Part shown: one piece after another, positions 26,656-35,249 of the stretch | Position numbering within the stretch: the first letter of the stretch is position 1 | Layout of the letters: each line of letters opens with the position of its first letter | NCBI GenBank assembly: GCA_016933275.1 | Contig: JAFGBI010000234.1 | Coordinates: forward strand, 27,268 to 91,267 | Source of the DNA: Polyangiaceae bacterium | Lineage (GTDB): Bacteria > Myxococcota_A > Polyangia > Polyangiales > Polyangiaceae | DNA length: 64,000 nt | Direction of reading: 5' to 3' | The notes under the pieces: generated by a model | The model's database searches: none | Seen by the model: only the letters and a program-made list of their open reading frames with translations | Told to the model about the DNA's origin: nothing | Made by a program: the position numbers and the translations under genes

Positions 26656-26686
26656 CGTCGCGCCGGGAAGCTATCCCGAGGCGACG
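26656..26686. terminator. hairpin between convergent genes
   Basis: CGTCGC at 26656-26661 pairs with GCGACG at 26681-26686, and inside it CGGGA (26664-26668) pairs with TCCCG (26674-26678) around a five-base loop. It occupies the gap between the convergent chimeric-lipoprotein and ferritin-like genes; the stop codon of the latter lies in the loop. No T-tract. A bidirectional 3' end structure is likely. Confidence 0.4.
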
Positions 26687-27171
26687 ACGCGAATGCGCTC
26701 GCGGACGAGGTGGGCGACGTGCCCGATCTCCTCCCCGATGAGCCGACGGATCCGTTCGCGGCCGGCCGATTCGGGGATGTACGCCTCCAAGCCCTGGAAG
26801 ACCGCAATCGAATCGCGCTCGAACCCGATGGCAATCTCCAGAACCTCGAGCGCTGACTCGTTCCCCCGGAACACCTCCGCGGGGCCGAGCCCCTGGTTGA
26901 GGACGTGGCGCGCCGCCATCGCCGTGAGGTATAGGAGGGTGTCGTCCTCGGGATCCAGGGGTTGCGCGGCCTTCTCGGCCCCCACGAGCTCGCTGCGGAG
27001 CTGGCCGAACAGAGCCTCGTGGCTCGCTTCCCACTCGGCGAGTTCGAGGAGCGTGGCACGAACGGCTGGATCGCGGACGATCTCGGCGGCGCGCCGGTAG
27101 AAGGAGGTGCCGCTCCGTTCGATCCGTTCGGCCAAGGCGAAGGCTTCGTCGGCGGTGAAGGCGAGGGGCAT
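26671..27171 (-). CDS. ferritin-like / rubrerythrin-domain protein
   Basis: A 166-residue all-helical protein of the ferritin-like superfamily. Helix 1 has ADEAFALAERIERSGTSFYR with the first metal Glu; helix 2 EWEASHEALFGQL supplies E-x-x-H; helix 3 EVLEIAIGFERDSIAVFQGL has another Glu; helix 4 RLIGEEIGHVAHLVRER has the second E-x-x-H. This is the di-iron pattern of rubrerythrins. There is no C-terminal Cys4 rubredoxin domain. Likely role is peroxide or iron handling in the cytoplasm. It is convergent with the thaumatin/TOS1-like gene and single-gene in layout. From 27172 to 27332 nothing else is seen. Confidence 0.85.
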   Translation of the reverse strand: MPLAFTADEAFALAERIERSGTSFYRRAAEIVRDPAVRATLLELAEWEASHEALFGQLRSELVGAEKAAQPLDPEDDTLLYLTAMAARHVLNQGLGPAEVFRGNESALEVLEIAIGFERDSIAVFQGLEAYIPESAGRERIRRLIGEEIGHVAHLVRERIRVVASG

Positions 27172-27332
27172 GACGACGGATCCCTTTCAGACCGCGGGGC
27201 GCCGGTCCCACCATGGATGGCCCCGTGATGCTACGCGCGCGGACAGATGGGGCCGCCTGGGTGGACCGTCAAGCATGGCCGGACCAGCGACGCTGGCGCC
27301 GACCGTCGAGCATGGCCGTTCTCGTGCGGCGC

Positions 27333-28457
27333 CTACAGCACCTCGATACTCACGACATGGGCCCGCACCACGCGCTGCGGGTGGGAGCCGATGTCCGCGG
27401 GATCGATGCCGAGGTTCAGCAAATCCAGCCCGATCCGCGGCGCAGGCAGCCGCACGGGTGCGCCGCCACCCGGATCGGGCACGTCCACCATGTCAACCTT
27501 GAGCTGCGGCTTGAGGAGGTCGATCTGCGCTGACCTCTTGCCCTTCCCCTTCTTGAGCGGGATCCCGGCCACGGTCACCCCGAGCCCGGGGTCGGCACCG
27601 CTCGGGAGCTGTTCGCGGGCCTCCAGGTGGATCTTGAGCGCGAGCCCACGGGCACCGTCAGAGAGGGCCAGTCGCCGCCCGTCCAGCGCGGTCCGCGCGT
27701 GTGCGGCGACGCGCGACCACGCACCGAAGTCCCGCGAGGTCTCCAGCAGCTCGAGCCGCACCACCCGCCCCTCGTGATCGACCCGCGCCACGAAGAGGGC
27801 GGTCGCATTGGTCGGGGTCAGCACGAGGTTCGCGGCCTGCTCGAGCGCGGCGATGATCGGCCCATGAGGCCCGAGTCCGAGCTCGACGTCGTGCTCGGCG
27901 GCGGGCTGAGCGAGGGATCGCGCAAGGCGTTGTTCCGCCGAAGGCCGCGTCGGTGCCCCCGGACGGTGAAGACCGAGCACGGCGCGTCCCCCGGGTCCGA
28001 CACCCAACGCCTCGAGGCTCAGCGACGCGTGCGGAGCCGCGCCGGCGCCCTCTCCTGATCCGTCCCCGGCGCCGCCGGGTTCGCGGTCGCCGCCGCTGCC
28101 GTCGATCCCCAGCTCCACGCCGGCAGCATCGAGCCCAGAACGGTCGCCGGGATTTGGAGTGAGCGAGGCCACGACCGATGACAGGCGCGCCCCCGCGGGC
28201 GCGGCGCTGCGCTCGGCCCCCCCTGACACGCCGCGGAACGCCGCGGCTGCCGGCACTCGATCGACCGGCTCGAGGTCGACCTCGATCGCGGACTCGAGCC
28301 GCGCTGCTGACACCGCCGGCGCGAGAGGCAGGCGTGGCAGTGCCACCACGATGGCGATCGCGACCCCATGCAGAGCCAGCGCCACCGCCACCGCAACCGC
28401 GTCGCGCCACCACGCGAACCCGAGCAGCGTCGCCCGTCGTCGGTGCATGGCCTGCAT
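27333..28457 (-). CDS. TonB-like energy-transducer-type envelope protein
   Basis: A 374-residue protein. The ATG at 28457 has a GGAG site; another at 28448 lacks one, and the open frame to 28541 is not needed. One membrane segment near the N-terminus (AVAVAVALALHGVAIAIVVALPRLPLA), preceded by Arg/His residues, is followed by an acidic DLEPVDR and a ~150-residue Gly/Ala/Ser-rich periplasmic part. A region like the TonB/AgmX C-terminal fold follows (ALFVARVDHEGRVVRLELLE, HARTALDGRRLALSDG). The final ~80 residues (GLGVTVAGIPLKKGKGKR, RIGLDLLNLGIDPADIG) are unusual. The architecture is TonB-like, but the assignment is by layout rather than strong motif. Its upstream region contains repeat copy 28562-28719. 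Confidence 0.55.
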   Translation of the reverse strand: MQAMHRRRATLLGFAWWRDAVAVAVALALHGVAIAIVVALPRLPLAPAVSAARLESAIEVDLEPVDRVPAAAAFRGVSGGAERSAAPAGARLSSVVASLTPNPGDRSGLDAAGVELGIDGSGGDREPGGAGDGSGEGAGAAPHASLSLEALGVGPGGRAVLGLHRPGAPTRPSAEQRLARSLAQPAAEHDVELGLGPHGPIIAALEQAANLVLTPTNATALFVARVDHEGRVVRLELLETSRDFGAWSRVAAHARTALDGRRLALSDGARGLALKIHLEAREQLPSGADPGLGVTVAGIPLKKGKGKRSAQIDLLKPQLKVDMVDVPDPGGGAPVRLPAPRIGLDLLNLGIDPADIGSHPQRVVRAHVVSIEVL

Positions 28458-28561
28458 GATATCTCCGAACGCCAACGATGGCCCGGACTGGGCCAATCGG
28501 ACCGAAACCCTGGTCGCACGGATCCCGAGCAGGTATCCCATCCGGAATCCCCCGAGATCCC

Positions 28562-28719
28562 CAGAGCAGCAATCAGGTTGATTGCTGCGTCAAATCAACA
28601 ACCTAGAGCACTGAACCGGCAGCAGACCTCGCCAGAGGCCGCGCTGGAAACGCGTCCTCCCCTCGCACAGACGCGTTTCCAACGCTGCCGTCGCTGTTGG
28701 CAACCTGATCGGTGCTCTA
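28562..28719 (+). repeat. dispersed 158-bp element, full copy
   Basis: Starts CAGAGCAGCAATCAGGTTG and ends at GGTGCTCTA; the reverse complement of the end is TAGAGCACCGATCAGGTTG, so the two ends form ~19-bp imperfect inverted repeats. Inside are the hairpin AGCAATCA-GGT-TGATTGCT, the pair TAGAGCAC/GTGCTCTA, the pair CGGCAGC/GCTGCCG, and a central 11-bp stem GGAAACGCGTC/GACGCGTTTCC. It lies between the divergent TonB-like and GMC genes and encodes no protein. The 334-bp gap around it holds only this copy and the GMC promoter. Confidence 0.92.
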
Positions 28720-28748
28720 TTAGATCAGGGGCGTGGGGTTGGGTCCGC

Positions 28749-28777
28749 TTGACCCGCTCGCGCGGCTACTGTTAGCT
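28749..28777 (+). promoter_or_regulatory. possible sigma-70-type promoter of the GMC gene
   Basis: TTGACC at 28749-28754 and TTAGCT at 28772-28777 are separated by 17 bases, a fair match to the -35 and a weak match to the -10 consensus. The downstream ATG at 28792 has no visible Shine-Dalgarno site, which would suit a very short leader. The prediction is tentative. Confidence 0.35.
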
Positions 28778-28791
28778 TCGCGCGAACCGCC

Positions 28792-30402
28792 ATGCCTGCC
28801 GATTCCACTCCCGTCGATCCACGAGAAGAGTCCTGGGATGTCATCGTGGTGGGAACGGGAATGGGAGGCGCCACTCTGGGATACGCGTTGGCGCGACGGG
28901 GAAAGAAAGTATTATTCTTGGAGAAGGGGCTGGACCTCTTCGGCAGTCACGATCGGGGCGACGGGAGCATGCCGAGCGATGAACCCGAGGACGCAGAGGA
29001 GCGCTTGCGCTCGGGTCGCTGGCCCTTGCGATTGGAGGGTGACACCTCGTTCGGCGCCATGAAGTTCTTCGGCGCGATCGGCTGCGGCACCGGGGGTTCC
29101 AGCAGCATCTATGCGGCCCAACTCGAGCGGCTGATGCCCCACGACTTGGAGCCTCGCCGGCACTTCGCGAAGTACAAGGATACCTCGCTGCCTGAACGTT
29201 GGCCGATCACCTATGACGAGCTCGTGCCTTACTACCGCCAGGCCGAGGCGCTCTACCGGGTCTGCGGCTCGCCGGATCCGTTGAATCCGGACCCCAAGAG
29301 CCCGATTCTCGAGCCACCACCGATGAGTGACCGGGACGCTTCCTTGTTCGCTGCCTTCCAGCAGCTGGGGCTGCACCCGTATCGCGCCCATCTCGGATGC
29401 CGTTTCCTCAGCAAGGACTGCGGCGGCTGCGCGGGGGTCCTCTGCCCCCGGGGGTGCAAGAGCGATTCAGGGAACATCTGTCTCTTGCCGGCCGTCGAGC
29501 AACACGGGGCGCGAGTCATCACCGAAGCCGAGGTGCTTCGGCTCGAGGCCAACGGGTCGCGAGTCGAACGCGTGATCTACCGGCATCGCGGTGAGGAGCG
29601 GTGGGTCCGCGGCAAGGTCGTCGCCGTGGCCGCAGGGGCGCTCATGACGCCGGTGCTGTTCCTGCGCTCCCAGTCCGACGTATGGCCGAACGGTCTTTCG
29701 AACCGGACAGGCCTCGTTGGCCGCAACCTGATGATGCACACCTCGGACTACTATGCGATCCGCCCGAGCCGCTATCATTCGCCGGAGGGGCCATACAAGG
29801 GGATCTCCCTCAACGACCTCTACCTCAAGGATGGGGTCAAGATGGGGACCCTGCAGTCGGCGGGGATGGCCGTAAACGCGGGGATCATCAACTACTACCT
29901 CAAGACCCTCGCCGAGAAGCTGTGGTACATGAGGATCGGCAAGGTGGCGCGAAAACTCGCGTCATACGCCGGCGCCGCCATCTTCAATCGCTCGGCGGTG
30001 ATGGTCAGCATCGTGGAAGATCTCCCCTACCATGACAATCGCGTCGTGCTCGATTCGAATTCGCTCGACGGGAGGCGCTTCATCTACACCTATCCTCGAG
30101 AGCTGGCAGAACGCAACGAGCAGTTCTATCGACACCTCCGCCAGCTGCTGGCGCCGAAGCTGATGGTCCTCCCCATCTTCTTCGGCAAGAACAACCTCAA
30201 CTTCGGGCACGTCTCGGGGACTTGCCGTGGGGGTGACGACCCCGCCACTAGCGTCGTCAACCGCGACAACCGGAGTCACGACGTAGAGAACCTCTACGTC
30301 GCGGACAGCTCGGCGTTCCCGTCGAGCGGGGGGATCAACCCGTCGTTGACGATCGCGGCCAGGGCACTCCAGGTGGCCGACGCGATCGACGCCGCTCTGT
30401 GA
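28792..30402 (+). CDS. GMC-family FAD-dependent oxidoreductase
   Basis: A 536-residue flavoprotein. The FAD-binding Rossmann motif is VIVVGTGMGGATLGYALARR (Gly21, Gly23, Gly26), ending in the acidic EKG. GCGTGGSSSIYAAQLER is the second FAD contact. The C-terminal signature region holds SGTCRGGDDPATSVVNRDNR, NLYVADSSAFPSSGGINPSL. This layout is closest to GMC enzymes such as cholesterol oxidase and gluconate dehydrogenase. A Cys cluster near residue 203 (CRFLSKDCGGCAGVLCPRGC) contains five Cys in about 20 residues and may bind a metal or an iron-sulfur cluster. No signal peptide. The alcohol or sugar substrate cannot be deduced. Repeat copy 28562-28719 lies just upstream. Confidence 0.88.
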   Translation: MPADSTPVDPREESWDVIVVGTGMGGATLGYALARRGKKVLFLEKGLDLFGSHDRGDGSMPSDEPEDAEERLRSGRWPLRLEGDTSFGAMKFFGAIGCGTGGSSSIYAAQLERLMPHDLEPRRHFAKYKDTSLPERWPITYDELVPYYRQAEALYRVCGSPDPLNPDPKSPILEPPPMSDRDASLFAAFQQLGLHPYRAHLGCRFLSKDCGGCAGVLCPRGCKSDSGNICLLPAVEQHGARVITEAEVLRLEANGSRVERVIYRHRGEERWVRGKVVAVAAGALMTPVLFLRSQSDVWPNGLSNRTGLVGRNLMMHTSDYYAIRPSRYHSPEGPYKGISLNDLYLKDGVKMGTLQSAGMAVNAGIINYYLKTLAEKLWYMRIGKVARKLASYAGAAIFNRSAVMVSIVEDLPYHDNRVVLDSNSLDGRRFIYTYPRELAERNEQFYRHLRQLLAPKLMVLPIFFGKNNLNFGHVSGTCRGGDDPATSVVNRDNRSHDVENLYVADSSAFPSSGGINPSLTIAARALQVADAIDAAL

Positions 30403-30469
30403 TCTGCTTGCCTGCCCGCCGTCCGAACCAGGTACGCGCTCGGGAACGGGTGGCCAGCCGTGGCGCGCC

Positions 30470-30898
30470 TCAGGTCTCGCCGGATCCCTCGGTGAGCAGC
30501 GCGCAGTAGCGCGCCATCGCGGCCAGACGCCGCAAGGAGCGCTCGGAGTCGAGGTCGACCTCGTCAACCAATTCCGCGAGCTTGACGCGCTCCTGGTCGT
30601 CATTCGCTTCGAACGAGAACCCGGCTCGACTCCCCTCCGACCAAACGAGGGAGGCACGAACGGACATGGGCCGAAGACGTCCCGGAACATGAAGGAGCAT
30701 CGGGATCGTCACCTCATGCTCGTGAGCAATGGCGCTTGGTCGCTCGACCCTGATACCGGTGGAGGATAGATCGGTCGCCCGTGCGCGCACCTGCCAGCGC
30801 TCGTGGCCCCAGACAACATCGAAAGCGACACGACGCCGCTCGGCGCCACGGCGCTCCGCAGCGGGGGGGGGACGGCGCACGGGCTCCCTGCTAGCCAT
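30470..30898 (-). CDS. PilZ-domain protein
   Basis: About 142 residues from the ATG at 30898 (MASREPVRRP); a GTG 37 codons upstream at 31009 is an alternative, and neither has a clear ribosome site. The PilZ cyclic-di-GMP-binding motifs are present: an Arg run (ERRGAERRRVAFDVVW) and D-x-S-x-x-G in ATDLSSTGIRV, followed by the beta-barrel strands (VTIPMLLHVPGRLRPMSVRA, GFSFEANDD). The C-terminal helix RSLRRLAAMARYCALLTEG is extra. It most likely acts as a c-di-GMP effector on motility or surface polysaccharide; no partner is adjacent. It is convergent with the GMC gene, and repeat copy 31038-31195 lies upstream. Confidence 0.85.
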   Translation of the reverse strand: MASREPVRRPPPAAERRGAERRRVAFDVVWGHERWQVRARATDLSSTGIRVERPSAIAHEHEVTIPMLLHVPGRLRPMSVRASLVWSEGSRAGFSFEANDDQERVKLAELVDEVDLDSERSLRRLAAMARYCALLTEGSGET

Positions 30899-31037
30899 TG
30901 CCGACAACTCGGTTAGTGTGCCGAGAAGGACCCAATCATCCAGAAATCTGTGTCCCGTTCCGAGAACGCCTCGATTTCGGCCGAGCAGCCACACTAGCGG
31001 GCTGGACACCCCGGCCCAACTTCCCGTTCCCGCTAGC

Positions 31038-31195
31038 CAGAGCAGCAGTCAGGTTGATTGCTGCGTCATATCAACAACCCAAAGCACCGAACCGGCAGCA
31101 GATCTCGCCCGAGGCGCCGTTGGAAACGTACCCTCGTTGGGCATGGGTACGTTTGCAGCAGCGCTGTTGCTGTTGGCAACCCGATCAGTGTTCTA
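31038..31195 (+). repeat. dispersed 158-bp element, full copy with covarying stem
   Basis: Same length and order of parts as the copies at 28562 and 62896, with more base changes. The outer hairpin is AGCAGTCA/TGATTGCT. The central stem is AAACGTACCC pairing with GGGTACGTTT; in the other copies the same positions read AAACGCGTC on one arm and its complement on the other, so both arms have changed together. It ends in CAGTGTTCTA. It lies between the PilZ gene and the end of the exporter operon. From 30899 to 31303 nothing else is recognisable. Confidence 0.92.
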
Positions 31196-31303
31196 GTCAG
31201 CCGTCAGGCGGGACGCAGAATGCTGGTTGCCGATGGCCGAGGGATCTCCGGCGGGCTCTGGTCAAGACCGCAACACCACGGGACTGCGCTCGCCGCGGGC
31301 GCT

Positions 31304-32878
31304 TCAGCCCCCTCGCACCCGCGCCACGTTCCGCCCGAGCGCGTGCTCGAGCCGCACCACGGCGATCCGAGCACCGACGAGGGCGTCGATGAGCTCGATG
31401 CGTGCCCGAGTGAGGTCCGTCTCGGCGTCCGTCAGCTCGACGGAGGTGGCGCGACCGGCAAGGTACTGGTCGCGCCGCACTCCATACGCCGCGGTGGCCG
31501 CGCGGTGGGCACGCTCCGCCGCGCTGATCGCACGCTCGGCCTGCTCGACCCCACGGATCGCCGTCACCACCTCGGTCCGCAGCGCATCGCGAACCGCGCC
31601 CTGCTGAGCGGTGATTGCCCGCACCTGGGCGGAGATCCCGCGACGACTCGCCGCCGCGATCGGCGCGTCGTTCACGGTCCAGGTCGCTTGCACGCCGAGC
31701 GCCCAGGTCGCGTGAAACACGTCGTCGGCTGGAAAGTAGCGGGGGTTCGGGTTCGCGAGCAGGGCCTCGCCCGTGGCATCGAGTCGTGGCAGCTGCTGCG
31801 CGCGCAGCGACGCTTCCTGCTCACGGAGTTTTTCGCGGTTGGCGGCGAGGGCGCGGAGCTCCGGTCGCAATCGCTCAGCCTCGGCCCAGGCCGCCTCCAC
31901 CGTCGGCGCTCGAGGAAGCGCGGGGGCGGCGAGCACGTCTTCTCCGATTGTGAACACCGTACCCGGAGGCAAGTGCTGCAGGGTGGCGAGGCGTTCGACG
32001 GCGACGCTCGCGGCGTCGGCAGCGCGGAGCTCGATGAGCTCGGCCTGGGCCTCCTGCGCTTCCACGGCGCGGACATCCGCGCTGGTCGCGAGCCCCGCCG
32101 CGAGGGCCCGCTCGACGTCACGGAGGTGCTGGGCCGCACGACGACGCGCTTGCCGCATGGCGACGGACCCTAGCTCCGCCCTCACCCAAGCGTAGTAGGC
32201 AAGGCGCGCTTCGCTGTCCGCGCGCACACGCCGCGCAACGGCGTCGTGGTCGGCGACGGAGCGGGCGTGCTTCGCCGCGGAGAAGGCCTGGGGGAAACGA
32301 AGGAAGTAGTCGGTCAGGGGAACCACCAGCGAGGCCCGAAACTGGATCTGATTGAGGATCACGGGGAACGAGATGGGAGCGGCGACGAGCAGCGCGTCGT
32401 CCGGGAGGCGTTGGCTAGGTTCGGCGCCCGGCGCGGCAACCAGGGTCCCGAGCACGGGTTCTTCGATCGGGGACAGCCGCTGGTAGCCCGCGCCGAGCGT
32501 GAGGCGAGGCGCGTAGCGGACGCGAGCACCGTCAACCTCGGCGTCGGCGACAGCGCGCAGGGCTTCCGCCACGGAGACGTCCTGGCTCGTGGCCACGACA
32601 CGCTCCGCGACGGTGTCGGCGGTGAGTCCACCGGGGCGCCCCACGAGCTCGGCGAGCTCGCGTTCGAGCGCGGCCGCCGCATCCTTCGGCGCGGCCGTCG
32701 CGGCCGTCGCGGCCGGGGCGTTGCTGCTGCCGGCGGCCGCGGTGGGGGCCGGGTCTGCGGGTTGTGCGCGAGCGGTCGTCACCCCAACCTCCCAGGCGAT
32801 GAGCACCAGCAAGCACAGGCCGAGCGCTGCGCGCGCGCCGTTGGTGAGACGACGGCCCATCGTTGTTGATTTCGTCAT
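31304..32878 (-). CDS. TolC-family outer-membrane efflux channel
   Basis: A 524-residue outer-membrane factor, last gene of the exporter operon. I chose the ATG at 32878 (MTKSTTMGRR), with AAGGA upstream, giving a signal peptide (LGLCLLVLIAWEVGVTTARA) cut at ARAQ. The mature part has an Ala/Pro linker, then the two internally repeated TolC units: LELAEL-type helices, LTLGAGYQRLSP, SLVVPLTDYFLRF, HARSVADHDAVARRVRADSE, ARLAYYAWVRAELGSVAMRQ; and second unit EAQEAQAELIELRAADAA, WALGVQATWTVNDAP, ending AVYGVRRDQYLAGRATSVEL-type motif and LDAL-like IDALVGARIAVVRLEHALG. It would form the trimeric exit duct for the HlyD/ABC pump. Confidence 0.9.
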   Translation of the reverse strand: MTKSTTMGRRLTNGARAALGLCLLVLIAWEVGVTTARAQPADPAPTAAAGSSNAPAATAATAAPKDAAAALERELAELVGRPGGLTADTVAERVVATSQDVSVAEALRAVADAEVDGARVRYAPRLTLGAGYQRLSPIEEPVLGTLVAAPGAEPSQRLPDDALLVAAPISFPVILNQIQFRASLVVPLTDYFLRFPQAFSAAKHARSVADHDAVARRVRADSEARLAYYAWVRAELGSVAMRQARRRAAQHLRDVERALAAGLATSADVRAVEAQEAQAELIELRAADAASVAVERLATLQHLPPGTVFTIGEDVLAAPALPRAPTVEAAWAEAERLRPELRALAANREKLREQEASLRAQQLPRLDATGEALLANPNPRYFPADDVFHATWALGVQATWTVNDAPIAAASRRGISAQVRAITAQQGAVRDALRTEVVTAIRGVEQAERAISAAERAHRAATAAYGVRRDQYLAGRATSVELTDAETDLTRARIELIDALVGARIAVVRLEHALGRNVARVRGG

Positions 32879-32945
32879 GCGGCAAGGTCCTTCTTCGATT
32901 CCGGCGTCCGGAAGGGAGAACAGCCACTCGGGCAGGCGTGTGTCG

Positions 32946-34118
32946 TCACCCAAGCCCCCGTCGGAAGCGCCAGGCGGCGAAGGCGAGCACAGTGACCCCG
33001 ATCCCGGCGAGCGCCAGAAGCTCGAACCAGAGCTCCGAGAGGGTCGCGCCCTTGATCAGGACACCACGCACGATCACCGCGTAGTAGCAGACGGGGTTGA
33101 CGTACGTGAGGGGTCGCAACCATTCGGGGATCCCCCACAGCGGGGTCATCACTCCGGAGAGCAGGAGCGCCGGGAGCATGCAGAGGAACCCGCCGATGAA
33201 GGCCTGCTGCTGGGTGCGGCTGAGGGTGGAGACAAGCAGGCCCGTGCCGAGCGTCGAGGTGAGGTACGCGGCAGTGCCGAGGAACACCACGCCGAGGTTG
33301 CCGTTGATGGGGACCCCGAAGGCGAAGGCAGCGACCACGAGCGCCATCAGCAGGTCGAACAGCCCGGCGACGAGGTAGGGCAGGAGCTTGCCCGCGAGGA
33401 GCGTCGTGGCTCCAATCGGGGTCACCATCACCTGCTCGAGGGTCCCGGTCTCGCGCTCGCGAGCCAGGCCCATCGCCGCGATGATCAGGGTAACGACGGC
33501 CAGGAGCAGCGCCATCACGCCGGGGACCATGTAGACCGCCGTCCGAAGCCGGGGGTTGTGCAGGACGCGAGGTACGAGGACGACCGGTCCGGGTGCTTGC
33601 CTCACGGAACCGGTGGAGGGCCCCCCCGCCGTCGGGGTGCCACGCGCGCTCCGGGCCGCAGCAACGAGGCGGGCGCTCTCGAAGCGCGCGTAACGCCCTG
33701 CCGCCGCGGTCGCGACAGCGCTCTGGTTCGGGTCCGTTCCCGCGGCGACGAACTGGATCTCCGCCGGTTCCCCCCGCTCGAGGCGCTCGCCGAACCCAGG
33801 GGGAACGATCACGGCGGCGACCGCGCGACCCTGGTCGATCGCCGCGAGCGCCTCCGCGTCGGAGGTGGTGTCGAAGGCACGGCGCAGGGTGCCGTCGGCG
33901 AGCACATGCTCGATGTGGTGACGGCTCGCTGCAGAGCGATCGTGATCTACTACCACCGTGGCCACGCGGTCCACGTCGAAATCCACGGCCGCCCCGAGGA
34001 TTCCTAGCTGGAGGGCGGGGGCGATCATGAGGAGCGCCACCATGCGGCGGTCGTTGACCGTCTGCAGGGTCTCCTTCTTCGCGACCGCCAAGAGCTGGAT
34101 CAGAGGGCGGGGGAGCAT
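32946..34118 (-). CDS. ABC-2 type transporter permease
   Basis: A 390-residue inner-membrane permease of the ABC-2 family (YbhR/YhhJ-like). It starts MLPRPLIQLLAVAKKETLQT, the cytoplasmic elbow, with the first membrane helix at VALLMIAPALQLGILG. A large periplasmic domain (VVVDHDRSAASRHHIEHVLA, AAVIVPPGFGERLERGEPAE, IQFVAAGTD) follows, then five C-terminal helices with the family motif AMGLARERETGTLEQVMVTP and PYLVAGLFDLLMALVVAAFA. The ATG directly abuts the upstream permease stop (TAGATG). With its partner it should form the heterodimeric membrane part of the exporter. Confidence 0.92.
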   Translation of the reverse strand: MLPRPLIQLLAVAKKETLQTVNDRRMVALLMIAPALQLGILGAAVDFDVDRVATVVVDHDRSAASRHHIEHVLADGTLRRAFDTTSDAEALAAIDQGRAVAAVIVPPGFGERLERGEPAEIQFVAAGTDPNQSAVATAAAGRYARFESARLVAAARSARGTPTAGGPSTGSVRQAPGPVVLVPRVLHNPRLRTAVYMVPGVMALLLAVVTLIIAAMGLARERETGTLEQVMVTPIGATTLLAGKLLPYLVAGLFDLLMALVVAAFAFGVPINGNLGVVFLGTAAYLTSTLGTGLLVSTLSRTQQQAFIGGFLCMLPALLLSGVMTPLWGIPEWLRPLTYVNPVCYYAVIVRGVLIKGATLSELWFELLALAGIGVTVLAFAAWRFRRGLG

Positions 34119-35249
34119 CTAGTCGAGCCTCCTCCGGAACTTGGCCGCGCTCACCCCCACGATCACCGCAGCGAACGCGCCCAGGGCGAGGAGCTGTACC
34201 CACACCTCGGAGAAGCCATTGCCGCGTAGGAGGATCCCGCGCAGCGCCCCGATGTAGTGGGTGGCGGGCATGACGTAGGCAAGCGGCTGGAGCCACCACG
34301 GCATGTTCGCGACGGGGAACACGAACCCACTCAGGAGCTGCGTGGGGATGATCGAGCTCAGGGCGCCGACCTGAGTAGCGACCATCTGGTTCTTGGTAAT
34401 GACGGAGATGAAGAGCCCCTGCCCCAGCATTCCCACGAGGAAGAGGAGCGACGCCGCACCGAGCGCCGGGAGCGAACCCCGGATGGGAACGTCGAAGACC
34501 CAGGCGCCTACCGCGAGCACGAGGAGCACGTCGAGGACACCGAGCCCGACGTATGGCAAGAGCTTGCCAACGACGATCTCATCACGCCGAATCGGCGTGG
34601 TGAAGAGCTGCTCCATCGAGCCACGCTCCCACTCACGGGCCACGGTGAGCGCGGTCAGGAGCACGCACACCATGGCCAAGATGTAGGCCATGAGCCCCGG
34701 CACGATGAAGAGGGCCGAACGCCCGCCGGGGTTATAGAGCGTCCACGTCTCAGCTACCAGCCGGGGAGCATCGCTCGTCGCACCCGGCTCCAGAGGGAGC
34801 GCCATGCTGGAAATGGCGTCGGCCTTGTTGATGGTCTGGACGGCCGTGTTCGCGTCGACCCCATCGACGAGGAGCTCAAGCTCGCCCGCCTCGCCCCGCC
34901 CGAGGGACCGGGAGAACCCGGCGGGGATGATCAGCACCGCCACGGCCCGCGTCCGGCGCATCTCCCGTTCGCCGTCGGCGACGCTGTCGGGGCGAGCGGC
35001 GACCACTATCTCGCGAGAGTTGGCGAACGACTCCGTGACGGTCCGCGAAACGCTGGTGCGATCCTGGTCTACGACCGCGATGGGGAGACGCTCGAGATCG
35101 AAGGTGACCCCGTAGCCGAAGAGGAGCAGTAGTCCCACCGGCATCGCGAGGGAGAGCGCCAGGGTTTGGGGGTCGCGACGGATGTGGGTCGCCTCCTTGA
35201 CCGCCATGGCGACGATCCGCAGAAACGATCGCTGGAGGGCGCCTCCCAT
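34119..35249 (-). CDS. ABC-2 type transporter permease
   Basis: A 376-residue ABC-2 permease (YbhS-like), paralogous to its neighbour. The ATG at 35249 shares a base with the TGA of the ATPase gene before it, so I use this start; the open frame to 35594 only overlaps the ATPase. Elements: RSFLRIVAMAVKEATHIRRD, first helix LSLAMPVGLLLLFGYGV, periplasmic domain (IAVVDQDRTSVSRTVTESFA, AVLIIPAGFSRSLGRGEAGE), then five helices including VARELERGSM-like LTVAREWERGSMEQLFTTPI and YVGLGVLDVLLVLAVGAWVF. It pairs with the downstream permease. Confidence 0.92.
   Translation of the reverse strand: MGGALQRSFLRIVAMAVKEATHIRRDPQTLALSLAMPVGLLLLFGYGVTFDLERLPIAVVDQDRTSVSRTVTESFANSREIVVAARPDSVADGEREMRRTRAVAVLIIPAGFSRSLGRGEAGELELLVDGVDANTAVQTINKADAISSMALPLEPGATSDAPRLVAETWTLYNPGGRSALFIVPGLMAYILAMVCVLLTALTVAREWERGSMEQLFTTPIRRDEIVVGKLLPYVGLGVLDVLLVLAVGAWVFDVPIRGSLPALGAASLLFLVGMLGQGLFISVITKNQMVATQVGALSSIIPTQLLSGFVFPVANMPWWLQPLAYVMPATHYIGALRGILLRGNGFSEVWVQLLALGAFAAVIVGVSAAKFRRRLD

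Noticed and set aside
32589..34007. 472-codon plus-strand frame opposite the ABC permease and TolC genes
   Set aside because: Gln/Glu/Arg-rich antisense translation without motifs.
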